A DNA stretch of 64,000 nt from Clostridium cavendishii DSM 21758. Its GTDB lineage: Bacteria > Bacillota > Clostridia > Clostridiales > Clostridiaceae. The stretch is taken from positions 124,001 to 188,000 of the forward strand of contig NZ_FQZB01000003.1 of assembly GCF_900141845.1 (NCBI RefSeq), in the 5' to 3' direction. Shown piece by piece: positions 45,796 to 54,199 of the stretch (within the stretch, counting starts at the first letter, position 1; each line of letters opens with the position of its first letter). The notes below the pieces were generated by a model. That model made no database searches and had not been told where the DNA came from. It saw only the letters and a program-made list of their open reading frames with translations. The position numbers and the translations under genes are program-made.

Positions 45796-46698
45796 ATGAA
45801 TTTAAAAGATGAAATTTTAAAACTTAAATTAGAAAAAGATGCTTTAATTTTAGCTCATTATTACCAAAGAGCTGAAATTCAAGATATAGCTGACTATGTA
45901 GGTGATTCATATTATCTAAGTAAAGTTGCTAAAGATAGTCTTAATAAAACTATAGTTTTTTGTGGTGTTAAATTTATGGCTGAAAGCGCTAAAATACTTT
46001 CACCTAACAAAACAATATTATTACCAGTTCTAGATGCAGGCTGTCCTATGGCTGACATGGCTAATAGTAACACGCTTTTAGAACTTAAAGCGAAATATCC
46101 TTCAGCTCTAGTTGTTAGTTATATAAATTCCACTACTGAAGTAAAAGCCTTATCAGATGTATGTGTTACATCCTCTTCAGCATTAAAAATTATAAATAAT
46201 ATAAAAAATAAAGATATAATTTTCTTACCTGATAAAAACCTAGGTGAATATATAAGTGAACATTTTCCTAATAAGAATTTTGTATTATGGCCAGGTTCCT
46301 GTATAACTCATAAAAAAGTACAAAAAAAACATATACAAGCTCTAAAGGATTTAAGACCAAATGCTCTTGTGCTTGTTCATCCTGAATGTGAAAAAGAAAT
46401 AAGAAATTTAGCAGATTTTTTAGGCAGTACTGGGGAGCTTATAGATTTCTCATCAAATAACCCTGCTAATGAATTTATAGTTGTTACTGAATCTGGAGTA
46501 ATTCATGAAATGAAAAAAAGAAGCCCTGAAAAAGAATTTTATGTTCCAAAAACAACTATGACTTGTTTAAATATGAAAAAAACTACATTAGAATCTGTAC
46601 TTGATTGTTTAAAAAATAATCAATTTGAAATTAAAATTAATGAAGATATTAGAGTCAAAGCTTTAAAATCTTTAGAAAATATGCACAAACTATCGTAA
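45796..46698 (+). CDS. nadA: Quinolinate synthase A
   Basis: NadA condenses iminoaspartate with dihydroxyacetone phosphate to give quinolinate, using an oxygen-sensitive [4Fe-4S] cluster. The 300-residue protein has the triplicated fold and the three cluster cysteines in DAGCPMADM (about 82), PGSCITHKK (about 170) and MTCLNMKK (about 256). The N-terminal LAHYYQRAEIQDIADYVGDS is characteristic. ATG follows GAGGTG. It heads the plus-strand nadA-nadB-nadC unit. Confidence 0.97.
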   Translation: MNLKDEILKLKLEKDALILAHYYQRAEIQDIADYVGDSYYLSKVAKDSLNKTIVFCGVKFMAESAKILSPNKTILLPVLDAGCPMADMANSNTLLELKAKYPSALVVSYINSTTEVKALSDVCVTSSSALKIINNIKNKDIIFLPDKNLGEYISEHFPNKNFVLWPGSCITHKKVQKKHIQALKDLRPNALVLVHPECEKEIRNLADFLGSTGELIDFSSNNPANEFIVVTESGVIHEMKKRSPEKEFYVPKTTMTCLNMKKTTLESVLDCLKNNQFEIKINEDIRVKALKSLENMHKLS

Positions 46699-46711
46699 AG
46701 AAGGGATTATT

Positions 46712-48085
46712 TTGGAAGTTGATATTTTAATTGTTGGTACAGGCGTGTCTGCACTTTATCTAGCTTTAAATTTAAGTGAAAAACTTAATATTTTAATGGT
46801 TTCTAAGACAAGTGTTGATGAGACAAATAGCTTTTTAGCTCAAGGTGGTATTTCAGTTGCAAGAAATAAAGCTGATATACCAACTTTTATAGAAGACACC
46901 CTAAAGGCTGGTAAATATTTAAATAATAAAAATAGTGTAGAGATCTTAGCTAAAGAATCTATGGATAATATAAAAAACTTAATTAAGCTTGGTGTACCTT
47001 TTGATACTAAAAACGACAAACTATGTTTTACTAAAGAAGGTGCCCATTCTATAAATAGAATAGTTCACGTAAAAGACGAAACAGGTAAAGGAGTTTCTAC
47101 TGTTCTATTAAATGAAGTTTTAAAAAGGAAAAATATTACCCTATTAGAAAATACAACACTTATAGATTTAATTACTAACGGTAATAGCTGCAATGGTGGA
47201 CGTTTTATTATTAAAAATGCTAACTTAAATATTTTAAATAAGATTTATTCTAAAAAAAGCTTAAAGCCAAGTTTAACCACCATAATTAAAGATGATACCT
47301 TTACACTAAATGTATTTTCTAAAGTCACTGTACTAGCTACTGGAGGTATTGGTGGACTTTTTAAAGATTCTACAAATATGAGAAGTTTAACTGGAGATAG
47401 TATTTATCTTAGTCTAAAACATAATATAATGCTTAAAGATTTAGATTATATACAAATACATCCTACTGCTCTTTATACAACTCACGGTTCAAGAAGGTTT
47501 CTTATTTCAGAAGCTCTTAGGGGAGAGGGTGCTATATTATTAAACTCTAAAGGTAATCGCTTTGTAAATGAACTTTTACCAAGAGATATAGTGTCAAAGG
47601 CTATATTAAATGAAATAAATTCAAGCATAAACCCTTATGTTTATTTAGATATCTCCTTTAAGGATTCTGACTATTTAAAAAATAGATTCCCAGCTATATA
47701 TTTAAAATGTTTAGAAGAAGGCTTAGATTTAACTAAAGAACCTATAAAAGTTTCACCTGCCCAACACTATTTTATGGGTGGTATAGCTGTAGATTTAAAT
47801 TCTAAAACATCTATGAAAAATATTTATGCAATTGGTGAAACTAGCTGTACAGGAGTTCATGGTGCAAATAGACTTGCAAGTAACTCTCTTTTAGAAGCTC
47901 TAGTATTTTCTAAAAGAGCAGCACTTGATATAAATAAAAATATAAATTCAATTCCATTAATAATATCTAAAACTAAACCTATAAATAATGACTTAATTCA
48001 AATAGAAGAAAAAATGCATCAAATTACTATTAATGAGTTTAAAAGGAGGTTAACTGATATAAATGTTAAATTGGTTAATTATTGA
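46712..48085 (+). CDS. nadB: L-aspartate oxidase
   Basis: NadB oxidises aspartate to iminoaspartate for NadA. The FAD-binding Rossmann motif is VDILIVGTGVSALYLAL (3-19); SFLAQGGISVA, IHPTALY, FLISEALRGEGAIL, RFVNELLPRDIVSKAI and HGANRLASNSLLEALVF follow in family order. At 457 residues it is shorter than the E. coli enzyme (540) because the C-terminal helical domain is reduced. TTG is the start, 13 bp after nadA. Its end overlaps nadC by 23 bases. Confidence 0.96.
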   Translation: MEVDILIVGTGVSALYLALNLSEKLNILMVSKTSVDETNSFLAQGGISVARNKADIPTFIEDTLKAGKYLNNKNSVEILAKESMDNIKNLIKLGVPFDTKNDKLCFTKEGAHSINRIVHVKDETGKGVSTVLLNEVLKRKNITLLENTTLIDLITNGNSCNGGRFIIKNANLNILNKIYSKKSLKPSLTTIIKDDTFTLNVFSKVTVLATGGIGGLFKDSTNMRSLTGDSIYLSLKHNIMLKDLDYIQIHPTALYTTHGSRRFLISEALRGEGAILLNSKGNRFVNELLPRDIVSKAILNEINSSINPYVYLDISFKDSDYLKNRFPAIYLKCLEEGLDLTKEPIKVSPAQHYFMGGIAVDLNSKTSMKNIYAIGETSCTGVHGANRLASNSLLEALVFSKRAALDINKNINSIPLIISKTKPINNDLIQIEEKMHQITINEFKRRLTDINVKLVNY

Positions 48086-48914
48086 TGATATTATAAAAGG
48101 ATCTCTCAAAGAGGATATGCCTATTGAAGATATTACAACAAATTGTATAATAGACGAAAATTATAATTCAACTATTGATTTAATAGCAAAGGATAATGGC
48201 ATAATAGCAGGCTTGGAAGTATTTAAGCGTGTTTTTGATATTCTTTCTATAAATTTAGGTGATGCAAAAGTTGAATTATTAAAAAAAGACGGGGATACTG
48301 TAGCTTATGGTGATTTAGTAGCTACCTTAACAGGAAGCACAAAATGTATTCTAGCTGGTGAAAGAACCGCTCTAAATATTCTCCAAAGAATGAGCGGTAT
48401 TGCTACTTTAACAAATTTATTTGTTAAAGAGATAAAAGACACAAATACTAAAATATTAGATACAAGAAAGACTACCCCTTTACTTAGAATTTTGGAAAAA
48501 TACAGTGTAATCGTAGGTGGAGGATTTAATCATAGATTTAATCTTTCAGATGGAATTCTTTTAAAAGATAATCATATAGCTTATGCTGGTGGTATCAAAA
48601 ATGCAGTTTCAAAAGCTAAGGCTTCTACTTCCTTTGTCAGAAAAATAGAAGTTGAAACAGAAAACTTAGACATGGTAAAAGAAGCGCTACAGGCTAAAGC
48701 AGATATAATAATGCTCGATAATATGGATTTATCTACAATTAAAGCAGCTATAACCATGATAGACAAAAAAGCCTTAACTGAATGTTCTGGTAACGTAAAT
48801 CTAACTAATATAAAAGAAATTGCAAATACAGGTGTAGATTTTATATCAATAGGAGCCTTAACACACTCCTTTAAAGCTTTAGACTTAAGTATGAAAAATT
48901 TAAGACGCATTTAA
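48063..48914 (+). CDS. nadC: Nicotinate-nucleotide pyrophosphorylase (carboxylating)
   Basis: NadC makes nicotinate mononucleotide from quinolinate and PRPP. The 283-residue protein carries GERTALNILQRMSGIAT, LDTRKTTPLLRILEKY, GGGFNHRFNLSDGILLKDNH and EVETEN/IMLDNM, the substrate-binding set. AAGGAGG inside the nadB end precedes ATG by 13 bases. It completes the de novo NAD route. Confidence 0.97.
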   Translation: MLNWLIIDDIIKGSLKEDMPIEDITTNCIIDENYNSTIDLIAKDNGIIAGLEVFKRVFDILSINLGDAKVELLKKDGDTVAYGDLVATLTGSTKCILAGERTALNILQRMSGIATLTNLFVKEIKDTNTKILDTRKTTPLLRILEKYSVIVGGGFNHRFNLSDGILLKDNHIAYAGGIKNAVSKAKASTSFVRKIEVETENLDMVKEALQAKADIIMLDNMDLSTIKAAITMIDKKALTECSGNVNLTNIKEIANTGVDFISIGALTHSFKALDLSMKNLRRI

Positions 48915-48981
48915 AATTTAAAAACATAAAACTAGCTTTCTTTTTATAATATTAAATAGTAGTATTTTTAAGGAGAATTTT

Positions 48982-49230
48982 ATGTTTGGAATATTAACCT
49001 ACGATAAACAAGAAAATGAATATTTAGCATTAGTATTTAGAAAAAAAGAGGATGCTATTGAAGCTTTTTCTGGTTTAAAAAGTCTTGGTAATCTTAAAAG
49101 TTTATCCATATCAAATAAAATTAAAGTTAAACTAGCTATGGATAAATTAAGCTTTGTTAACATTATAAAAATTAAAGACGCACCTGAAAATTTAGAGATA
49201 ATAAATAAATCAGAACCACTATTATATTAA
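48982..49230 (+). CDS. Small conserved-looking protein at the end of the nad operon, unknown function
   Basis: I do not recognise this 82-residue protein. It is soluble, mixed alpha/beta and lysine-rich (FGILTYDKQENEYLALVFRKKEDAIEAF at the start), without cysteines or an obvious active site. ATG follows AAGGAG. It is 67 bp after nadC with no terminator between, so it is probably cotranscribed; a role tied to NAD synthesis is only guilt by association. Confidence 0.65.
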   Translation: MFGILTYDKQENEYLALVFRKKEDAIEAFSGLKSLGNLKSLSISNKIKVKLAMDKLSFVNIIKIKDAPENLEIINKSEPLLY

Positions 49231-49312
49231 AAAGTATTAATAGAATTTTTTTATTCTGCCACAGACTCTAAATCATCCGAAATTTCTATCACCATCCAAA
49301 TTACTATATCTA

Positions 49313-49356
49313 AAAAATCAGCACTATAAATCATATATTTATAGTGCTGTGATTTT
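49313..49356. terminator. Bidirectional terminator after the nad operon
   Basis: AAAATCAGCACTATAAAT (near 49313-49330) pairs with ATTTATAGTGCTGTGATTTT (49337-49356), with A and T runs outside. It can stop the plus-strand nad message and the minus-strand small gene at 49398. Confidence 0.8.
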
Positions 49357-49397
49357 TAGCCAACTAGTAAGTTTTTAGAAGTAACTATCTAAATTAT

Positions 49398-49541
49398 TTA
49401 AATAGGATTCCCATTCATATTTCTAGCAGGTGGATTTTTTTTCTCTCTTTTATTATCTTGATGCTCATGTATTCTTTGTCTTCTTTCACCATCATCTGTA
49501 GTATTATTTCTAACTTCTTTATTACTATATTTATTTCTCAT
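49398..49541 (-). CDS. 47-residue hydrophilic basic protein
   Basis: An ATG at 49539-49541, eight bases after AAAGGAGG, opens a 47-codon frame ending TAA at 49398-49400. The product begins MRNKYSNKEVRNNTTDDGER and ends PPARNMNGNPI; it is highly charged, lacks cysteine and hydrophobic segments, and is probably disordered. The strong ribosome-binding site, the downstream terminator and the lack of any competing frame support it. I do not recognise the family; small sporulation proteins of this style are common in Clostridia, but that is only a guess. Confidence 0.6.
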   Translation of the reverse strand: MRNKYSNKEVRNNTTDDGERRQRIHEHQDNKREKKNPPARNMNGNPI

Positions 49542-49586
49542 ATCTTCTATTCCTCCTTTCTTATATTAACTGAGATTCAAAACCCT

Positions 49587-49731
49587 AGGTGAGAATCAAA
49601 ATTTAAATTTTGTATTTTGAACTTACCTATATGTTTATTTGGTTGTTCTAACTTACTCCTATTAATATCCTAAGTAGGAGTTTGATTTGACAAAAATTCT
49701 AAATCTTAGATTTAATTAATTAAAGATACTC
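49587..49731. repeat. Two stem-loop repeat-like elements
   Basis: The first (49587-49628) is in reverse orientation: AGGTGAG...CTTACCT around the palindrome CAAAATTTAAATTTTG (49597-49612). The second (49678-49731) has GAGT...ACTC around TAAATC (49700-49705) and GATTTA (49709-49714). Both match the architecture of the copies at 902-1018 and 43665-43737. Apart from the promoter at 49846 I see nothing else in 49732-49912. Confidence 0.5.
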
Positions 49732-49845
49732 TTTAAAAATATTTATACAAATGTATATGAGTAAAAGTTTCTTTAATATTTTTAGCATAAAAATAAAATT
49801 AATTCTAAAATATCTAAAGAATAAATTTTATTTTTTATTATTACC

Positions 49846-49874
49846 TTGTAAAAACCCCCATTATACCGTATTAT
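49846..49874 (+). promoter_or_regulatory. Putative sigma-A promoter for the PrmA-like gene
   Basis: TTGTAA (49846-49851), a 17-bp spacer and TATTAT (49869-49874), about 38 bp before the start codon. Confidence 0.6.
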
Positions 49875-49912
49875 GTTTTTTAGTATAACTTAACTTTAAG
49901 GAGGAATTATGG

Positions 49913-50779
49913 ATGTATGAAATATCTGTAAAAATCAACGTAAATGAAGTTGATAATATAATTGAAAAACTTTTAATAAATGATATTTATAACACCTTTT
50001 ATGAAGCACCACTTGAAATAACTACTGACAAATATGGTTATGGATACATTGAAAAAGATAATGAGGATGTTGTATTAAAAGTTCTAGTTGAAGATGATAA
50101 TACTGATGAAGTTAATAAACAAAAGAAAATTTTAAAAGACATTATTTTATCTGAAGATATTGAAGTAAAGCACTTAGAAAATACTAGGTTCCAACAAGAA
50201 TTTGAACCCATTGATTTAAATAACGGATGGATTATTGCGTCCCCTGAATACGAGGTTCACGATAAAAACAAAATTAATTTTTATTCACAAGGCGCTTTTG
50301 GTACTGGTCTTCATGAAACAACTCAAGATTGCCTTAGAATTATATTAAGTGAAGATTTTACAAATAAGAAGGTAATGGATATAGGAACTGGTTCTGGAAT
50401 ACTTTCTATAGCTTCTGCTATTAAAAATGCTAAGTTAGTTTCAGCATTAGATATAAGAAATGTTACAGAAGAAATAGATTTTAATTCGTCTTTAAACAAT
50501 CTTTCTAATATAGAAGTCTTAGTTGGAGATGCTATAAATGATGATATTAAAGTTAATCATAAATATGATTGGGTTTATATTAACATAGGCGGTGAAGAAA
50601 CTAAGTTATTTATGAATTTTATAAACTCCATAATAAAGAGTAATGGAACTCTTATGATTTCTGGTCTTGTTGAATGGAGTTTCAATGAAGTTATATCTAA
50701 CGTATTAAAATATGGTTATGAACTTAAATTAAAAACACAAACCAACGAATGGTGCACTTGTTTATTAAGTAAGATTTAA
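49913..50779 (+). CDS. PrmA-like methyltransferase (second copy)
   Basis: The 288-residue protein resembles ribosomal protein L11 methyltransferase: FGTGLHETTQDC, VMDIGTGSGILSIASA (motif I) and a shifted motif IV, YINIGGEE, in place of VANIIAEV. The N-terminal domain differs from that of the window's prmA at 15531, and the chain is 28 residues shorter. It likely modifies a different substrate, though L11 cannot be excluded. AAGGAGG lies eight bases before ATG. It appears to be a single-gene unit. Confidence 0.8.
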   Translation: MYEISVKINVNEVDNIIEKLLINDIYNTFYEAPLEITTDKYGYGYIEKDNEDVVLKVLVEDDNTDEVNKQKKILKDIILSEDIEVKHLENTRFQQEFEPIDLNNGWIIASPEYEVHDKNKINFYSQGAFGTGLHETTQDCLRIILSEDFTNKKVMDIGTGSGILSIASAIKNAKLVSALDIRNVTEEIDFNSSLNNLSNIEVLVGDAINDDIKVNHKYDWVYINIGGEETKLFMNFINSIIKSNGTLMISGLVEWSFNEVISNVLKYGYELKLKTQTNEWCTCLLSKI

Positions 50780-50874
50780 TATTCATTACCATTTATTATA
50801 ATTTAAATTTTTTTAATGAAATTAATTACTTTAAGTTATAATAAGTATGATAAGAAACAAATTTTATTAAAGTG

Positions 50875-50903
50875 TTTAAATAGCTGTAATATTATGTTAT
50901 AAT
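50875..50903 (+). promoter_or_regulatory. Putative sigma-A promoter for the 138-residue gene
   Basis: TTTAAA (50875-50880), a 17-bp spacer and TATAAT (50898-50903), about 70 bp before the start codon. Confidence 0.5.
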
Positions 50904-50974
50904 ACTACTAGTTTAATATATTTAAACGATTATTTGGACTTATTCATATACTATATGTAAAGGAGTTTTATATT

Positions 50975-51391
50975 ATGGGATTCAAAGAAAAACTTGCAAA
51001 ATACTACACTGAGTCTTATATGAAAAAATATGGAGATAGACTAGCTCAATTTCAAGGGAGCGTAATATCTGTTAAAGTAGAGGAAAAAACTATACTTTGG
51101 ATATTCCATAAATTATCAGCTGTATTAATAATTAGACCAGAAAGAAGCAAAGCAATAATTAAATGTGCTTATAAAAAAAATAAATGGTTCAAAAAGCCTG
51201 AATTTATGGTTCTAAGCCAAGGGCATAATGTTGTTGTTCAAGGACTTAAACCTAAAAAGGATAAAAAATCTAAAAATACTGGTGAGATGATTTCAATAAT
51301 GAACATATTAAATCTTACAACTAAGAAAGATTTAGTTCCTGTTGATCACTCTCAAATGAAAAAGGTTAGACAGCAACAAAGAATTAAGTAA
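50975..51391 (+). CDS. Basic soluble protein, unknown function
   Basis: I do not recognise this 138-residue protein. It is strongly basic, with KKNKWFKKPEF, KPKKDKKSK and KKVRQQQRIK segments, and has no membrane helix or signal peptide (FKEKLAKYYTESYMKKYGDRLAQFQG at the start). A nucleic-acid or ribosome contact is possible but not shown. ATG follows AAGGAG. It has its own promoter and a terminator directly at its stop codon, and is convergent with the calcium-type ATPase gene. Confidence 0.65.
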   Translation: MGFKEKLAKYYTESYMKKYGDRLAQFQGSVISVKVEEKTILWIFHKLSAVLIIRPERSKAIIKCAYKKNKWFKKPEFMVLSQGHNVVVQGLKPKKDKKSKNTGEMISIMNILNLTTKKDLVPVDHSQMKKVRQQQRIK

Positions 51392-51420
51392 AAACTGAGC
51401 CTACTACGGCTCAGTTTTTA
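51391..51420. terminator. Shared bidirectional terminator
   Basis: AAAACTGAGCC (51391-51401) pairs with GGCTCAGTTTT (51408-51418). It overlaps the last base of the plus-strand gene's stop and the stop codon of the convergent ATPase gene (51418-51420), so one hairpin serves both. Confidence 0.88.
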
Positions 51421-53967
51421 TTTTTTTATCTTTATAAAAAGATAAATACTATTTATAAATGACATTATTCCGGAAAAGAATAATATTATTACCCATTGAT
51501 TTAAATGTAAATATGATGTATGGAAAATGCCACTTAAAGGTGGAATATAAATTATACTTAATAACATTGCTATCGATATGCATACAGCTCCTACTAAATA
51601 TGGATTAGTGAACAGTTTTATTTCAAATATTGAATGCCTTTCTGATCTACATTCAAATACATGGATTAATTGTGATAGAACTAAGGTGCAAAGTGCTAGA
51701 GTTCTACAGGTTTTCAAATCCATACCATAATATTTTCCAACTAAAAACGATAATAATGTACATATTCCTATTAATGAACCCCTAACTAGTATTTTTTCTG
51801 TTAGTCCTCTTGCAAATATACTTTCATTCTTTGCTCTTGGTTGTTGCATCATTATATCCTTATCTGGAGGGTCAACACCTAATGCAATAGCAGGTAGTCC
51901 ATCTGTAGCTAAGTTTACAAATAGTATTTGTATTGGTGCAAGTGGCGCCTTCATGTACAATATTGATGCCAAAAACATTGTAAGTACTTCACCTAGATTA
52001 CAAGATAAAAGATATCTTATAAATTTTCTTATATTATCATAAATTACCCTACCTTCTTCTACAGCTGCTACAATAGTTGAAAAATTATCATCCATTAATA
52101 TCATTGAAGCTGCTTCTTTAGTTACATCTGTACCTGATATTCCCATTGCAACCCCTATATCAGCTTCTTTTATTGCTGGAGCATCATTCACTCCATCGCC
52201 TGTCATAGCTACTATATTACCATTTTTCTTAAAAGCTTTTACTATTCTTAATTTATGATTTGGACTAACTCTTGCAAAAACTCTTACCCTCTTGACCTTT
52301 TCACTTAATTCTTTATCTGATATCCTTTCTATTTCTTCTCCTGTCAGTACTTGTTCCTTTGAATTTACTATATTTAAATCTTTAGCTATTGCATAAGCTG
52401 TATTTTTATGATCACCTGTTATCATAACTGGCTTTACACCTGCAAGCTTACATTTCAGTACAGACTCCTTTACTTCTGGCCTTGGCGGATCTATTATACC
52501 AGCTACTCCTACAAAAATAAGATTCTTTTCTAATGAGTTATCTCTTTTTATCTCACTATCCTTATAAGCTCCAGCTATACATCTTAATGCTCGACCACTC
52601 ATATTTTCTATAAAATTTAGTATTTGTTCTTTCTTTTGAAATGTTAAAGGTTTAACCTTACCATCTTCATATATATAATGACATCTTTCTAATATACGTT
52701 CTGGAGCACCCTTTACATAACAACATTCCTTTGAATTTTCCTTTACTATAACAGACATCATTTTTCTTGAAGAATCAAATGGTATATCAAACATTCTATG
52801 TGCCTTTAATATAAATGGTTTTAATGAATTATTATCATTAAAAAATAATTTAACTAATGCTGTTTCTGTAGGATCTCCGTATAAAGAATCTTCAAAGTTC
52901 GATTTTGAAAAATCATAATTACAATCATTACAATATAAAAAAGTCTTTTGTAACATTAAATTCTTTGGTAATTTTTCTTCATCTAAATTATATACCTTAC
53001 CATTAATCAAAACTTCTTTTACTGTCATTTTATTCTGAGTTAATGTACCAGTTTTGTCACTACAAATTATAGACGTACAACCTAGTGTCTCAACTGCTGG
53101 AAGCTTTCTAACTAATGCATTTCTTTTTAACATTCTATTTACACCTAATGCTAATGCTACAGTAACTATCGCCGCTAAACCCTCAGGAATTGCAGCAACA
53201 GCTAGACTAACCCCAAGTAAAAACATTTCTGTAACTTCATTTCCTCTATATATACCAAGTCCAGTTACTAATACGCAAATTATAAGACACATAATAACAA
53301 GTATCTTTCCTAGACCATCCAATCTTTCCTTTAAAGGAGATTTTTCATCTTCTATATTTTGAAGCAAATCTGCTATTTTTCCCATTTCTGTTTTCATTCC
53401 TATTTCAGTAACATGTAAAAGGCCCTTTCCTTTTAAAATAGTAGTTCCCATAAAACCCCTAGAATCATTTTTTATAGTGCTTTTATTTACTCCTACTGAT
53501 TCTCCAGTTAAAAGAGATTCATCTACCATTAATCCAAAACATTCAACAAAATTTCCATCTGCAGGTATTCTATCCCCTGCCTCTAATACTACAATATCCC
53601 CAATTGTTAAATATCTTGCATTTATAACCTTAATATTACCATCCCTTATAGCTTTACATGTAGGTGCTGCTAATGATTTTAAAGCCTCTAGTGATTTCTC
53701 TGTTTTAAATTCTTGTATAAATCCAAGTAATCCATTTATTATCACTATAATAAGTATAGTTATGGCATCTGCCATATCTCCCATTACTCCTGATATTATA
53801 GTTGCAGCTATAAGTACCCAAACTATAAAATCATTAAATTGAGCAAAAAATATAAATATAGGTGAAATTTTCTTTTGAGCATTAAGTTCATTTAATCCGA
53901 AGTCTTTTATTCTTTTATCAACCTCTTTTGAAGTAAGCCCTTTAAAAAGCTCCTTTTCTTGTATCAC
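51418..53967 (-). CDS. Calcium-type P2 cation-transporting ATPase
   Basis: The 849-residue SERCA/PMCA-like pump has the signatures intact: LLTGES (actuator, about 157), AVAAIPEGLAAIVTVALALG (M4 ion site), CSDKTGTLTQNKM (phosphorylated Asp about 304), KGAPERILERC, DPPRPEV, MITGDH and MTGDGVNDAPAI. C-terminal helices include NLATDGLPAIALG with Asn and Asp ligands. Calcium export is the likely job. GTG is the start, seven bases after AGGAGG. It contrasts with the degenerate relative at 34687-37206. Confidence 0.92.
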   Translation of the reverse strand: MIQEKELFKGLTSKEVDKRIKDFGLNELNAQKKISPIFIFFAQFNDFIVWVLIAATIISGVMGDMADAITILIIVIINGLLGFIQEFKTEKSLEALKSLAAPTCKAIRDGNIKVINARYLTIGDIVVLEAGDRIPADGNFVECFGLMVDESLLTGESVGVNKSTIKNDSRGFMGTTILKGKGLLHVTEIGMKTEMGKIADLLQNIEDEKSPLKERLDGLGKILVIMCLIICVLVTGLGIYRGNEVTEMFLLGVSLAVAAIPEGLAAIVTVALALGVNRMLKRNALVRKLPAVETLGCTSIICSDKTGTLTQNKMTVKEVLINGKVYNLDEEKLPKNLMLQKTFLYCNDCNYDFSKSNFEDSLYGDPTETALVKLFFNDNNSLKPFILKAHRMFDIPFDSSRKMMSVIVKENSKECCYVKGAPERILERCHYIYEDGKVKPLTFQKKEQILNFIENMSGRALRCIAGAYKDSEIKRDNSLEKNLIFVGVAGIIDPPRPEVKESVLKCKLAGVKPVMITGDHKNTAYAIAKDLNIVNSKEQVLTGEEIERISDKELSEKVKRVRVFARVSPNHKLRIVKAFKKNGNIVAMTGDGVNDAPAIKEADIGVAMGISGTDVTKEAASMILMDDNFSTIVAAVEEGRVIYDNIRKFIRYLLSCNLGEVLTMFLASILYMKAPLAPIQILFVNLATDGLPAIALGVDPPDKDIMMQQPRAKNESIFARGLTEKILVRGSLIGICTLLSFLVGKYYGMDLKTCRTLALCTLVLSQLIHVFECRSERHSIFEIKLFTNPYLVGAVCISIAMLLSIIYIPPLSGIFHTSYLHLNQWVIILFFSGIMSFINSIYLFIKIKK

Positions 53968-54199
53968 GTCTTTTCCTCCTTAACTTACACGTTTCTATAG
54001 TAATATATGTAAAACATCCCCAACTTTAGAACATTTACTATAAAATTATGTAAGTTAAATTTACCACAAGTAAACGTTTTAAAATTCGACTATATATGAT
54101 ATTTTTTGAGTATATTCTATCTTACTAAGCTTTACATTTTTAGTTTTTACACGTACAATATATTCTGAATAATTAAATTTATTTTTAGGAGGACTTATA

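Noticed and set aside
48581..48910. 109-codon minus-strand frame opposite nadC
   Set aside because: nadC is clearly coding on the plus strand; the opposite frame lacks a ribosome-binding site and has shadow-like composition.
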